NCBI GenBank assembly: GCA_050789255.1
Contig: JBOZRQ010000050.1
Span: forward strand, 1 to 64,000
Source of the DNA: JBOZRQ01 sp050789255
GTDB lineage: Bacteria; Bacillota; Sulfobacillia; Symbiobacteriales; Symbiobacteriaceae
DNA: 64,000 bases
Reading direction: 5' to 3'
Below the pieces are notes generated by a model. That model did no database searches and was not told the origin of the DNA. It worked only from the letters and a program-made list of their open reading frames with translations. The position numbers were made by a program, and so were the translations under genes. How positions within the stretch are numbered: the stretch's first letter is position 1; each line of letters starts with the position of its first letter. Shown here one piece after another: positions 8,821 to 16,760 of this stretch.

Positions 8821-8856
8821 GGCCCTGGGTGGAAGACCACCCGGGGCCTTCTTTAT
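8821..8856 (+). terminator. rho-independent terminator after the response regulator, or leader attenuator of nap/nrf
   Basis: GGCCCTGGGTGG pairs with CCACCCGGGGCC over an AAGA loop, followed by TTCTTTATTCTT. It is 125 bases past the regulator stop and 46 bases before the cytochrome start. Confidence 0.75.
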
Positions 8857-8902
8857 TCTTGTTTGTTACCGAACGAACATCGATAGACGCGGGGGTATAC
8901 AC

Positions 8903-9328
8903 ATGCGCAGATCGATCCTGATCGGGTCCCTGGTCGTAGCCCTGGTCGTTGTGGCTGCGGTCTTCGGCCCGGGCGCCCTGACCGCTTCGGGCGCCGAGCC
9001 CGCCGCCTGCGGCAGCTGCCACATCATGGAGAAGAACGTCAGCTCCTTCCACGCTACCACCTCGGAGCATGGCAAGCAGCAGCTGTCCTGCGGCGACTGC
9101 CACAACCCGGACACCCTCCTGGAGAAGTACAAGACCAGCTTCCGGCACATCAAGGTGAACATGTCCGACGAGAAGCCGGAGGAGCTGCGCCTGAACGCCG
9201 ACGCCCGCAAGGTCGTGACCGCCAACTGCGTGCGCTGCCACGCCAATGAGGAGCACTCCCAGAAGAACGGCAAGAGCTCCTGCCTGAACTGCCACTCCAA
9301 CGATCCCCACGGCGAGCGGGGGAAGTAA
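8903..9328 (+). CDS. NapC/NirT-type tetraheme cytochrome c, membrane anchored
   Basis: A 141-aa protein with a single N-terminal anchor (about residues 4-27) and four CxxCH heme motifs: CGSCH, CGDCH, CVRCH and CLNCH. This is the NapC/NrfH quinol dehydrogenase pattern in a compact form. The ATG at 8903 is preceded by a G-rich ribosome site; upstream codons of the same frame lack a signal-type start. It is the first gene of the nap block, so I assign it to passing quinol electrons to NapA. A napC symbol would be reasonable, but short NapC and NrfH proteins are hard to separate by eye. Confidence 0.85.
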   Translation: MRRSILIGSLVVALVVVAAVFGPGALTASGAEPAACGSCHIMEKNVSSFHATTSEHGKQQLSCGDCHNPDTLLEKYKTSFRHIKVNMSDEKPEELRLNADARKVVTANCVRCHANEEHSQKNGKSSCLNCHSNDPHGERGK

Positions 9329-9332
9329 GGCC

Positions 9333-9566
9333 ATGATCATCGCCGGCGTCGTGATCGACGTGAAGCCCGAGCGGGCCGGCAGCGCCGCCGTGGCGCTCCA
9401 CCGGCGCCCGGGTGTCACCAAGGTGGAGGGTCCGGTCAGCCCGGGCCGCCTGGTGGCCGTGGTCGAAGCTCCTGACAATCCGGAGCTGGATAAGCTGGTC
9501 GAGGAGATTCTCGCCCTCGACGGGATCATCAACGTGAGTCCGGCCTATGTACATTTCGAGGCTTAG
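9333..9566 (+). CDS. napD: NapD-type chaperone for NapA maturation
   Basis: A 77-aa protein opening MIIAGVVIDVKPE with a compact alpha/beta pattern ending in AYVHFEA, as in NapD. NapD binds the twin-arginine signal of NapA and delays export until the cofactor is inserted. It lies four bases after the cytochrome gene and 14 bases before napA, which has exactly such a signal. The size and placement support the call even though small chaperones diverge quickly. Confidence 0.8.
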   Translation: MIIAGVVIDVKPERAGSAAVALHRRPGVTKVEGPVSPGRLVAVVEAPDNPELDKLVEEILALDGIINVSPAYVHFEA

Positions 9567-9580
9567 GGAGGAACTACTCC

Positions 9581-11851
9581 ATGTTTGAACTGAAGCGGCG
9601 GGAGCTCCTTACCTCCATCGCCCTGGGCGCCGCCCTGGCAGCCGCCGGCTGCAGCGCCAGGAAGGACCCTGCGCCCTCCCAGGAAGACCGCAAGGCCGAG
9701 CTGGAAGGCGCCACCTGGACCAAGACCGTCTGCCGATACTGCGGCGTGGGCTGCGGTGTGATGGCAGCCGTGAAGGACGGCAAGGTGGTGGGCGTCAAGG
9801 GCGACGACCAGAACACCGTCAATAAGGGCCTGCTCTGCGTGAAGGCCTTCTACCTGCACAAGTACCTGAGCGGCTCTGACCGCCTTACCACCCCGCTGAT
9901 CCGCAAGAACGACAAGCTGGAGCCCGCCACCTGGGATGAGGCGCTCGACCTGGTCGCCAAGACCTGGAAGGAGATCATCGCCAAGGACGGCCCCGACGCC
10001 CTCGCCTTCTACGGCTCGGGCCAGTCATCGGCCGACGAGTCCTACCTCTGGAACAAGCTCATGAAGGGCGTCATCGGCACCAACAACGTGGAGGGCAACC
10101 CCCGCACCTGCATGGCCTCCGCCGTGGCCGGCTTCGCCCAGACCTTCGGCAAGGACGAGCCCATGGGCAGCTACGACGACTTCGACAAGGCTGACTACTA
10201 CTTCCTGATCGGCGCCAACATGGCCGAGTGCCACCCGGTGCTCTTCTCCCGCATCACCGACCGCAAGGCGAACAACCCCGGCGTCAAGATCATCGTCGCC
10301 GATCCCCGTCGCAACCGTGTGCACGATCAGGCCGACGTGGTGATGACCTTCAAGCCCGGCACCGACGCCGCTATGCTGAACGCCATGGCCAACGTGATCG
10401 TCATGGAGAACCTGGTCGCCACCGAGTTCGTGAGCAAGCACTGCTCCTTTAACGACGGCACCAAGGCGATCCCCTTCGAGGAGTACAAGAAGTTCATCGA
10501 GCCCATGACCCCCGAGTGGGCCGAGAGCATTACGGGCGTTCCCGCCAACACGATTCGCCAGGTGGCCCGCATGTTCGGCGACCAGAGCAAGGGGATCATC
10601 TCGCTCTGGACGATGGGCATCAACCAGCGCACCAACGGCACCTTCCTGAACACGCTGATCTACAACTTGCACCTGCTCACCGGGCAGATCTGCAAGCCCG
10701 GCTCCACCCCCTTCTCCCTGACCGGCCAGCCATCCGCCTGCGGCTCGGTCCGTGAGACGGGCGCCCTGAGCCACCTTCTCCCCTGCCACCGGCAGGTTGC
10801 CAACCAGGCGCACCGGGAGGCGGTCGCCAAAGTCTGGGGCGTCGATCCCAAGAACATCAAGGCCACCAACGGCCTGCACATGATGAAGATGTTCGACGGC
10901 ACCGTGACCGGCTCCATCAAGAGCATGTTCGTGATGTGTACCAACCCCGGTCAGACCCTGCCGAACGTGAACAAGTACCGAGACGGCATGAAGAAGACCT
11001 TCCTCGTCGTCTCTGAGATCTACCCGACCCGTACCACCGAGCTGGCCGACGTGGTGCTCCCCGCCGCCACCTGGATCGAAAAGGAAGGCATTTACGGCAA
11101 CGCCGAGCGCCGGACCCAGCATATGGCGAAGGGGATCGAGCCGCCCGGCCAGGCCAAGTCCGACCAGTGGATCGTGCTAGAGCTGGCCAGGCGCATGGGC
11201 TACGGCCAGTACTTCGAGAAGTACAAGAGCTTCAAGGATATCTACGAGGAGTACCGCTCGCTGTCGCTGGGCACCGGCATGGAGCTGGGCGCCTACGACG
11301 ACCTGGTGAAGGCCCGGGGCCTGCGCTGGCCGGTTTACGACGGCAAGGAAGGCTCCATGCGCTACACCGCCGAGACGGACCCCCTGGTCAAGAAGGAGGA
11401 GGGCATCAAGTTCTACGGCAAGCCCGACGGCCGCGCCGTGATCTTCACCCGCCCGAACCAGATGGCCCAGGAGCAGCCCGACAAGGATTACCCCTTCGCC
11501 TTCTCCACCGGCCGTGTGCTGGAGCACTGGCACACCGCCACCATGACCGGCCGGGTGCCCGAGCTGCGCCGGGCCCAGAACGACCTGGGCTACTGCGAGC
11601 TGAACAAGGCGGACGCTGCCAAGTTGGGTATCAAGTCCGGCGATCAGGTGAAGATCACCAGCCGGCGCGGCTCGATCGTGGTGAACGCCAAGGTCGGCGG
11701 GCGCGGCGAGCCCCAGCCTGGTTTCGCCCTGGCCCTCATGCACGATGAGACCTTGGACCGCATGGTCAACATCGTCACGAACGATGTGTTTGACCCGATC
11801 TCCTTCCAGCCGGAGTACAAACTGGCGGCCGTGAAGATCGAAAAGGCCTAG
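9581..11851 (+). CDS. napA: NapA periplasmic-type nitrate reductase, Mo-bisMGD catalytic subunit
   Basis: A 756-aa molybdoenzyme reducing nitrate to nitrite outside the membrane. The N-terminus has a twin-arginine signal (KRRELLTSIALGAALAAAG) followed by Cys, so it may be exported by Tat and then lipid-anchored; the lipobox is imperfect. The 4Fe-4S motif is CRYCGVGC with the last Cys in GLLCVKAF. The molybdenum-ligand Cys is in NPRTCMASAVAGF. The C-terminal cofactor domain includes FSTGRVLEHWHTATMTGR. The length is close to monomeric NapA enzymes, and no napB is present. It follows napD with a clear GGGAGGA ribosome site. Confidence 0.93.
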   Translation: MFELKRRELLTSIALGAALAAAGCSARKDPAPSQEDRKAELEGATWTKTVCRYCGVGCGVMAAVKDGKVVGVKGDDQNTVNKGLLCVKAFYLHKYLSGSDRLTTPLIRKNDKLEPATWDEALDLVAKTWKEIIAKDGPDALAFYGSGQSSADESYLWNKLMKGVIGTNNVEGNPRTCMASAVAGFAQTFGKDEPMGSYDDFDKADYYFLIGANMAECHPVLFSRITDRKANNPGVKIIVADPRRNRVHDQADVVMTFKPGTDAAMLNAMANVIVMENLVATEFVSKHCSFNDGTKAIPFEEYKKFIEPMTPEWAESITGVPANTIRQVARMFGDQSKGIISLWTMGINQRTNGTFLNTLIYNLHLLTGQICKPGSTPFSLTGQPSACGSVRETGALSHLLPCHRQVANQAHREAVAKVWGVDPKNIKATNGLHMMKMFDGTVTGSIKSMFVMCTNPGQTLPNVNKYRDGMKKTFLVVSEIYPTRTTELADVVLPAATWIEKEGIYGNAERRTQHMAKGIEPPGQAKSDQWIVLELARRMGYGQYFEKYKSFKDIYEEYRSLSLGTGMELGAYDDLVKARGLRWPVYDGKEGSMRYTAETDPLVKKEEGIKFYGKPDGRAVIFTRPNQMAQEQPDKDYPFAFSTGRVLEHWHTATMTGRVPELRRAQNDLGYCELNKADAAKLGIKSGDQVKITSRRGSIVVNAKVGGRGEPQPGFALALMHDETLDRMVNIVTNDVFDPISFQPEYKLAAVKIEKA

Positions 11852-11854
11852 CTT

Positions 11855-13141
11855 ATGTGGCACCACCTTCGCCGGGTTTCCCAGTTGGTTGCAGCCGTGG
11901 TGCTGCTATCGCCGCTCGCCGGCCTGAGCGCTTACCTGGGGACCTACTCGGCTTCCTATCTCCTGGGCTTGTTCCACCTGGCTGACCCGTTCACTGCCCT
12001 GCAGACGGGGGTCCTACCACTGGCCCTTGCAGCGCTGCCCGTTGTGCTGCTAAACCTTCTGCTGGGCCGGGTCTTCTGCGGGTGGTTCTGCCCCCTCGGC
12101 TTTCTCCTCGAAGGGGTGGACTGGGTCCGGCGGCGTTTTAAGCTACTAGACCGGTTTGTGCCTGCCTGGGCTCGGTATCCACTGGTAGGTTCGATCCTGG
12201 CCCTCAGCCTCCTCGCCGGCCAGCCCCTCTTCGAGTGGATCGGCCCCCAGGCGAACCTCTACCGCCTCGTGCTGTTCGGGTTCGCCTGGGAGGCGATCAT
12301 CATCCCGGCGGTGGCGCTGGCAGACCTGCTGGTCGCCCGCCGCCTCTGGTGCCGGACCCTCTGCCCCGCCGGCGTCACCTACGGCCTCCTGGCCCGCAGC
12401 GGCCCGTTGCGGGTGGCGCTCAACCCCGACTCGTGCGACCGGTGCGGGGCGTGCATGAACGCCTGCCCCCAGGGGCGCCCGGTGCTGCAAAACGCCGTGG
12501 CCCGCCGGGGCGAGCTGGTCGCCGACCCATCTGCGTGTATCGCCTGCGGCGAGTGCATCGATGTGTGCCCCTCCCGCAGCCTGTCGTTCCAGTTCCAGGT
12601 CAAGGCCGACCCCGGGCGCCGCAAGGCGCTGATCACACTGGGCGCCGCCACCCTGGCGGCGGTCCTGGGCGGGGTCGCCCGACCCGCTTCAGCCAAACCC
12701 CGAGGGGCCCTGCGACCGCCGGGCGCCCTGCCCGAGGCCGAGTTCCTCGCCCGCTGCGTCCGCTGCGGGACCTGCGCCCAGTCCTGCCCCCGCCGGGCGA
12801 TCCGGCTGGAGAACGGGCTGCCCTACGTTGAGCCCCGCTCCGAGGCCTGTGACATGTGCCGGATCTGTCCGGACGTCTGCCCGACCGGCGCCCTTACCCT
12901 GGGCCCGGAGGAGCCGATCCGCATGGGCACCGCCGAGATCGATAAGACCCAGTGCCTCGCCTACATGGGCGGGCTCTGCCGGGCCTGCTTCGTGGCCTGC
13001 CCCCTCCAGGGCACGGCGATCCGGCTCGACCAGGTGACCGGAGTCTGGAAGCCCATCGTCAATTCCAATGTTTGCACCGGCTGCGGGCTCTGTGAGAAGA
13101 CCTGCCCGCAGGAGCCGTCTGCGATAACCGTCCGTTACTAA
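11855..13141 (+). CDS. NapH-NapG fusion: membrane polyferredoxin with internal Tat-like segment
   Basis: A 428-aa protein joining two normally separate subunits. Residues 1-245 are NapH-like: four membrane segments, two CxxxCP motifs (FCGWFCP with Cys75 and Cys79; LWCRTLCP with Cys166 and Cys170), then two 4Fe-4S sets at about 194-204 and 228-238. Residues 255-428 are NapG-like with four 4Fe-4S sets (about 301-311, 332-342, 367-382 and 407-417). Between them lies GRRKALITLGAATLAAVLGG followed by ASAKP, which reads as the NapG twin-arginine signal now placed internally. It would carry electrons from quinol to NapA. The start is three bases after the napA stop, so translation is probably coupled. 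Confidence 0.88.
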   Translation: MWHHLRRVSQLVAAVVLLSPLAGLSAYLGTYSASYLLGLFHLADPFTALQTGVLPLALAALPVVLLNLLLGRVFCGWFCPLGFLLEGVDWVRRRFKLLDRFVPAWARYPLVGSILALSLLAGQPLFEWIGPQANLYRLVLFGFAWEAIIIPAVALADLLVARRLWCRTLCPAGVTYGLLARSGPLRVALNPDSCDRCGACMNACPQGRPVLQNAVARRGELVADPSACIACGECIDVCPSRSLSFQFQVKADPGRRKALITLGAATLAAVLGGVARPASAKPRGALRPPGALPEAEFLARCVRCGTCAQSCPRRAIRLENGLPYVEPRSEACDMCRICPDVCPTGALTLGPEEPIRMGTAEIDKTQCLAYMGGLCRACFVACPLQGTAIRLDQVTGVWKPIVNSNVCTGCGLCEKTCPQEPSAITVRY

Positions 13142-13171
13142 TCCCATCCCCGCCCAGAAGGAGGTGAATAC

Positions 13172-13630
13172 ATGTTTCGTAAGTGGAGTTTTCGACTCAT
13201 GATTGTGGTCGGCGCCGCGCTCGGTGTCTTCCTCTTGCTGGCCGTGACCCTGCAGGTACCGGCGGTAGGCAAGACGATCGGCTCTCCGCAGGCCTGCGGC
13301 ACATGCCACGTCATGAAGCAGGAGGTCGTCACCCTGGAGCACTCCTCCCACCGTGACCTGGCCTGCCTCGACTGCCACGCCGCCCAAGGCTTCATCGACA
13401 AGCCCATCGACGAGCTGAAGAGCTCCGGTCGGCACATTTACTACTTCCTGACTGACAACACCCCCGACATCATCAAGCCGCAAGAGCACAGCCGTAAGGT
13501 TGTCCAGGCCAACTGCGAGAAGTGCCACGCTGCCACGGTCGACACCGTCCATGCCCCGTACAACGAATCCGGCCGTTTCTGTTTTGATTGCCACCGAGAG
13601 GTTCCCCATTCTCGTCCCCTTCGCAACTAG
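13172..13630 (+). CDS. nrfH: NrfH cytochrome c quinol dehydrogenase
   Basis: A 152-aa tetraheme cytochrome with one N-terminal anchor (about residues 9-30) and CxxCH motifs CGTCH (followed by VM), CLDCH, CEKCH and CFDCH. NrfH takes electrons from menaquinol and hands them to NrfA. The AAGGAGGTGA ribosome site precedes the ATG. It lies 22 bases upstream of nrfA, the usual pairing, which separates it from the NapC-type paralogue at 8903. Confidence 0.9.
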   Translation: MFRKWSFRLMIVVGAALGVFLLLAVTLQVPAVGKTIGSPQACGTCHVMKQEVVTLEHSSHRDLACLDCHAAQGFIDKPIDELKSSGRHIYYFLTDNTPDIIKPQEHSRKVVQANCEKCHAATVDTVHAPYNESGRFCFDCHREVPHSRPLRN

Positions 13631-13652
13631 CATGTAAGGAGGATATCACCGT

Positions 13653-14978
13653 ATGAAGAACAAGATCTTCATGGCGCTCGCCGCCCTGGTCGTCGTCGGC
13701 CTGATCGGCAGCACCAGCTTCTTCTACATCAAGAGCCAGAAGCCAGCCGTCGAGGTGGCCAACGTCAAGCCCCTCGACAAGAACGAAACCGACCCCAAGG
13801 TCTTCGCCACCCTCTACCCCCGCCACTATGACTCCTATATGAAGAACGCCCAGACGCTTCCCCCGGCCCTCAAGTACTCCTCCTCTGAGAAGAAGAAGAG
13901 CCGCCTCGAGCAGTTCCCCTACATGACCACCCTCTGGAACGGCATGGCCTTCGCCAAGGAGTACAACGAGGCCCGCGGCCACGCCTACGTGCTCGATGAC
14001 GTCATCGGCGGCAACGGCACCGAGGCCACCAAGCGCATTGGCCCGACCACGAACCTGACCTGTATGTACTGCAAGTCCGCCGAGGTCCCGCAGCTGATTG
14101 AGAAGATGGGCAACGCCTTCTACAACACCAAGCTGCTGGAGAACAACAACAAGGCCCAGTTCGTCCACCCGATCTCCTGCTCGGACTGCCACGACCCGCA
14201 GACCATGGCGCTGCGCGTCACCCGCCCGGCCTTCAAGGAGGCCATGCAGCGGCGCGGCACCCCCGTGGAGAACTTCACCCGCCAGGAGATGCGCTCCGCG
14301 GTGTGCGGTCAGTGCCACGTGGAGTACTACTTCAATCCCAACGACGCCAACAAGGTCACCTTCCCCTGGGATAAGGGCTTCGAGCCGGAAGAGATGTACG
14401 CCTACTATGAGGATGCCAAGAACCAGGTCAGCGGCGCCCCGTTCAACGACTTCAAGCATGGCATCACCCAGGGCGGCATGCTGAAGGCCCAGCACCCCGA
14501 GTATGAAATGTACCAGGGCAGCACCCACCAGAAGGCCGGTCTGTCCTGCGCCGATTGCCATATGCCCTACATGAAGGAAGGCTCCACCAAGATCTCCTCG
14601 CACTGGTGGACCTCCCCGATGCGGACCTTCGAGCAGTCCTGCGGCACCTGCCACAAGCAGAGCGAGCAGGAGATGCGCGACCGGGTCGTCTACCACCAGG
14701 ACAAGGTCAAGGAGGCCCTCGACCGGGCCGGCGAGGCTAACAAGGCCGCCATCACCGCGATTGAGTCCGCCATGAAGGCGGGCGCCGACGCCAAGGCCCT
14801 CGACGAGGCCCGCAAGCTGCACCGTGAAGCCCAGTACTACTGGGATCTGGCCTCGGCCGAGAACTCCATGGGCTTCCACAACCCCTCAAAGTTCCTGGAG
14901 ACCCTCGCCGACTCCATCGACCTGGCCCGCCAGGCTGAGGTGAAGGCCATCCAGGCCCAGGCTGCGGTTAAGAAGTAG
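13653..14978 (+). CDS. nrfA: NrfA pentaheme cytochrome c nitrite reductase (ammonia-forming)
   Basis: A 441-aa enzyme catalysing six-electron reduction of nitrite to ammonium. The diagnostic active-site heme motif CMYCK (Lys ligand) is at residues 137-141. Four CxxCH motifs follow: CSDCH, CGQCH (followed by VEYYF, the calcium-site region), CADCH and CGTCH. The N-terminal hydrophobic segment (residues 5-25) is an export signal or anchor. A strong terminator follows, so this is the last gene of the unit. With NapA it completes nitrate to ammonium. Confidence 0.96.
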   Translation: MKNKIFMALAALVVVGLIGSTSFFYIKSQKPAVEVANVKPLDKNETDPKVFATLYPRHYDSYMKNAQTLPPALKYSSSEKKKSRLEQFPYMTTLWNGMAFAKEYNEARGHAYVLDDVIGGNGTEATKRIGPTTNLTCMYCKSAEVPQLIEKMGNAFYNTKLLENNNKAQFVHPISCSDCHDPQTMALRVTRPAFKEAMQRRGTPVENFTRQEMRSAVCGQCHVEYYFNPNDANKVTFPWDKGFEPEEMYAYYEDAKNQVSGAPFNDFKHGITQGGMLKAQHPEYEMYQGSTHQKAGLSCADCHMPYMKEGSTKISSHWWTSPMRTFEQSCGTCHKQSEQEMRDRVVYHQDKVKEALDRAGEANKAAITAIESAMKAGADAKALDEARKLHREAQYYWDLASAENSMGFHNPSKFLETLADSIDLARQAEVKAIQAQAAVKK

Positions 14979-14990
14979 GTCCACTTGGCG

Positions 14991-15027
14991 AACACCCCCT
15001 GCACACTTCGGGCAGGGGGTGTTTTCA
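14991..15027 (+). terminator. rho-independent terminator after nrfA
   Basis: AACACCCCCTGC pairs with GCAGGGGGTGTT, followed by TT and a short T-containing tail. Confidence 0.85.
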
Positions 15028-15091
15028 CTTATTGCAAATTCAAGAATGAACTTTTCCTGGACTCGTGCGTTTAAGGAGTGGAGGTGATGAG

Positions 15092-15598
15092 GTGCCTGAC
15101 CTTGGAGCGCTGATCGCCGAGCATCAGGATGCCCTCTTCGCCTTCTTGATGCGCATGACGGGGGACGCCCATGTGGCGGAGGACTTGATGCAGGAGACCT
15201 TCGTGCGGGCCCTGCGGGCTTCCGCTCGTTACAGGCCGGAGGCCGGGCTGCGAACGTGGCTCTTCAGCATTGCCTCCAACCTGGTGCGTGACCGATGGCG
15301 ACGGGAGATCTTGCGGCGGGCAGTGCCGTGGGATGACACTGTGGCTCCCCCGGACCCAGCTCCTGATGAGGCGGTGCTGCGGCAGGCAGGCAACCGCCAA
15401 GTCCGCCTGGCGCTCCTGAAACTGCCCCCTGAGCAGCGTGCTGCGCTGGTTCTGCGGTACTTCCACGATCTCAGTTACCAGGAGATCGCCGCCGTACTTG
15501 TCTGCCCTGTTGGCACCGTGCGCTCACGCATACATAACGGGCTGGCCCGCTTGAAGCAGCTGCTCCTACCGGAGGTGAGCGTCCATGAAGGAGATTGA
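15092..15598 (+). CDS. ECF-type RNA polymerase sigma factor
   Basis: A 168-aa sigma-70 family protein with region 2 (FLMRMTGDAHVAEDLMQETFVRALRASARYRPEAG then TWLFSIASNLVRD) and region 4 (LPPEQRAALVLRYFHDLSYQEIAAVL, GTVRSRIHNGLARL). Start: the GTG at 15092 has GGAGG seven bases upstream; an earlier GTG at 15065 has none. It overlaps the next gene by 14 bases, the usual sigma/anti-sigma arrangement. The regulon is not evident from this window. Confidence 0.92.
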   Translation: MPDLGALIAEHQDALFAFLMRMTGDAHVAEDLMQETFVRALRASARYRPEAGLRTWLFSIASNLVRDRWRREILRRAVPWDDTVAPPDPAPDEAVLRQAGNRQVRLALLKLPPEQRAALVLRYFHDLSYQEIAAVLVCPVGTVRSRIHNGLARLKQLLLPEVSVHEGD

Positions 15599-15869
15599 GG
15601 ATCTCTTGTCCGAGGAGCGGGCGACGGAGCTCCCGGCGCCCCCCGACCCCAAGTACACCCGATCGGCCGTCCTGCGGCGCCTGAACCGGCATGAGCCACC
15701 CGGGGCTGATGCTGCTGATCTCCTTCCGGGAGCCGCCGCACTGGTCCTCCTGGTGATGCTTGGTTCAGGACTATATATGCTTGACCAGACCCGTTGGCTC
15801 TTAGCCCTGGTGCCGCTGGGTGCCGTGAGTCTGTGCCCGCTGTTGCTGGAGAAAGGGGGATCCCGATGA
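15585..15869 (+). CDS. small two-helix membrane protein, candidate anti-sigma factor
   Basis: 94 aa: a charged N-terminal 45 residues, then two adjacent membrane segments (about 48-66 and 70-87). Its position, overlapping an ECF sigma gene, makes it the obvious anti-sigma candidate. It has no HxxxCxxC zinc motif, so it is not a classical ZAS-type anti-sigma factor. Its stop overlaps the next start in an ATGA junction, so the three genes are translationally coupled. Function is inferred from context only. Confidence 0.6.
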   Translation: MKEIEDLLSEERATELPAPPDPKYTRSAVLRRLNRHEPPGADAADLLPGAAALVLLVMLGSGLYMLDQTRWLLALVPLGAVSLCPLLLEKGGSR

Positions 15870-16684
15870 AGCGCTCGGGACGAGTCACTGCTCTGATATC
15901 GCTATGTCTTTCCATTTGCATTTCGGTGGCCGCGTTGGCTACGCTGCGGTACGTGATCATGATGCTCCCACCCCCGATGCCCACCGCGGTGCGGATCACC
16001 CAGGGCGACCTGGCCGAGGTCATTCGCAAGGTGGAGACATACGGGATCTCTTCCGAGGTCGAACCGGCGCTAAGTCTCGTTGCCCGCCGCTTCACTGCCG
16101 CGGCTGTCTACGTGGTTGACGTGCGCCTTGGTCGCGTCGAGCTGGCTTACCCGCCTGAAATGGTGGGCATAGACACCAGGGATATCGATCGTACGCTCAG
16201 GAAGATTCACGGCAATCGGTTCGGCAACTATACAGTACCTCAGACGGCGCCTGCCACGGCCCCAGACGGCACGCGATACGTTGTGTCCGCGATCGGGACT
16301 GCACGGGCGCCCGGCCTTCTCGTTGCGTTGCTGTACACATTCTACGGGGGCCTCATCCTGGGCTGGCTCTCCATGGCAGCCTGGGTCTACCTGGACGCCC
16401 GTCACGCAGGGGGCGCCGCCGTGGGTTGGGGACTGCTGACCCTGCTTTCTGGCCCGCTCGCCCTGGCAGTGTGGCTCATCTACCGGCGGACGCACCAGGG
16501 GAGGCCCGGGCCCGCCTGTGCAGCCTGTGGCAAGGATCAGGAACCGCATGCTCTATACTGCCCCCACTGCGGCCACCCGACCCGGCCCGCCTGCCCTGAA
16601 TGCCACCGCCCGGTCGAGTCCGAGTGGACTTACTGTGCAGCGTGCGGCACCGACCTGGTGGGCGAGGCGCCTGTTGGCGGGTAA
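15866..16684 (+). CDS. membrane protein with extracytoplasmic domain and double zinc-ribbon tail
   Basis: 272 aa: an N-terminal membrane helix (about 7-30), an extracytoplasmic domain (about 35-145), two further membrane helices (about 148-170 and 178-197), and a C-terminal tail with paired zinc-ribbon motifs (CAACGKDQEP..CPHC and CPECHRPV..CAACG). The third gene of the sigma-factor unit; it could sense an envelope signal and take part in sigma control, but nothing shows this directly. The ATG start is fixed by the ATGA overlap and GAAAGGGGGA upstream. Confidence 0.65.
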   Translation: MKRSGRVTALISLCLSICISVAALATLRYVIMMLPPPMPTAVRITQGDLAEVIRKVETYGISSEVEPALSLVARRFTAAAVYVVDVRLGRVELAYPPEMVGIDTRDIDRTLRKIHGNRFGNYTVPQTAPATAPDGTRYVVSAIGTARAPGLLVALLYTFYGGLILGWLSMAAWVYLDARHAGGAAVGWGLLTLLSGPLALAVWLIYRRTHQGRPGPACAACGKDQEPHALYCPHCGHPTRPACPECHRPVESEWTYCAACGTDLVGEAPVGG

Positions 16685-16760
16685 CTTCCAGGGCACCGTC
16701 GGGGCAGGGTTTGTGGTACAATCCCCTGAGAAGACTTCATGGTGATTGGAGCGATGGTCC

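Noticed and set aside
12841..13141. Separate napG start inside the fusion gene
   Set aside because: No stop, frameshift or ribosome site separates the two halves, so a single polypeptide is the direct reading.
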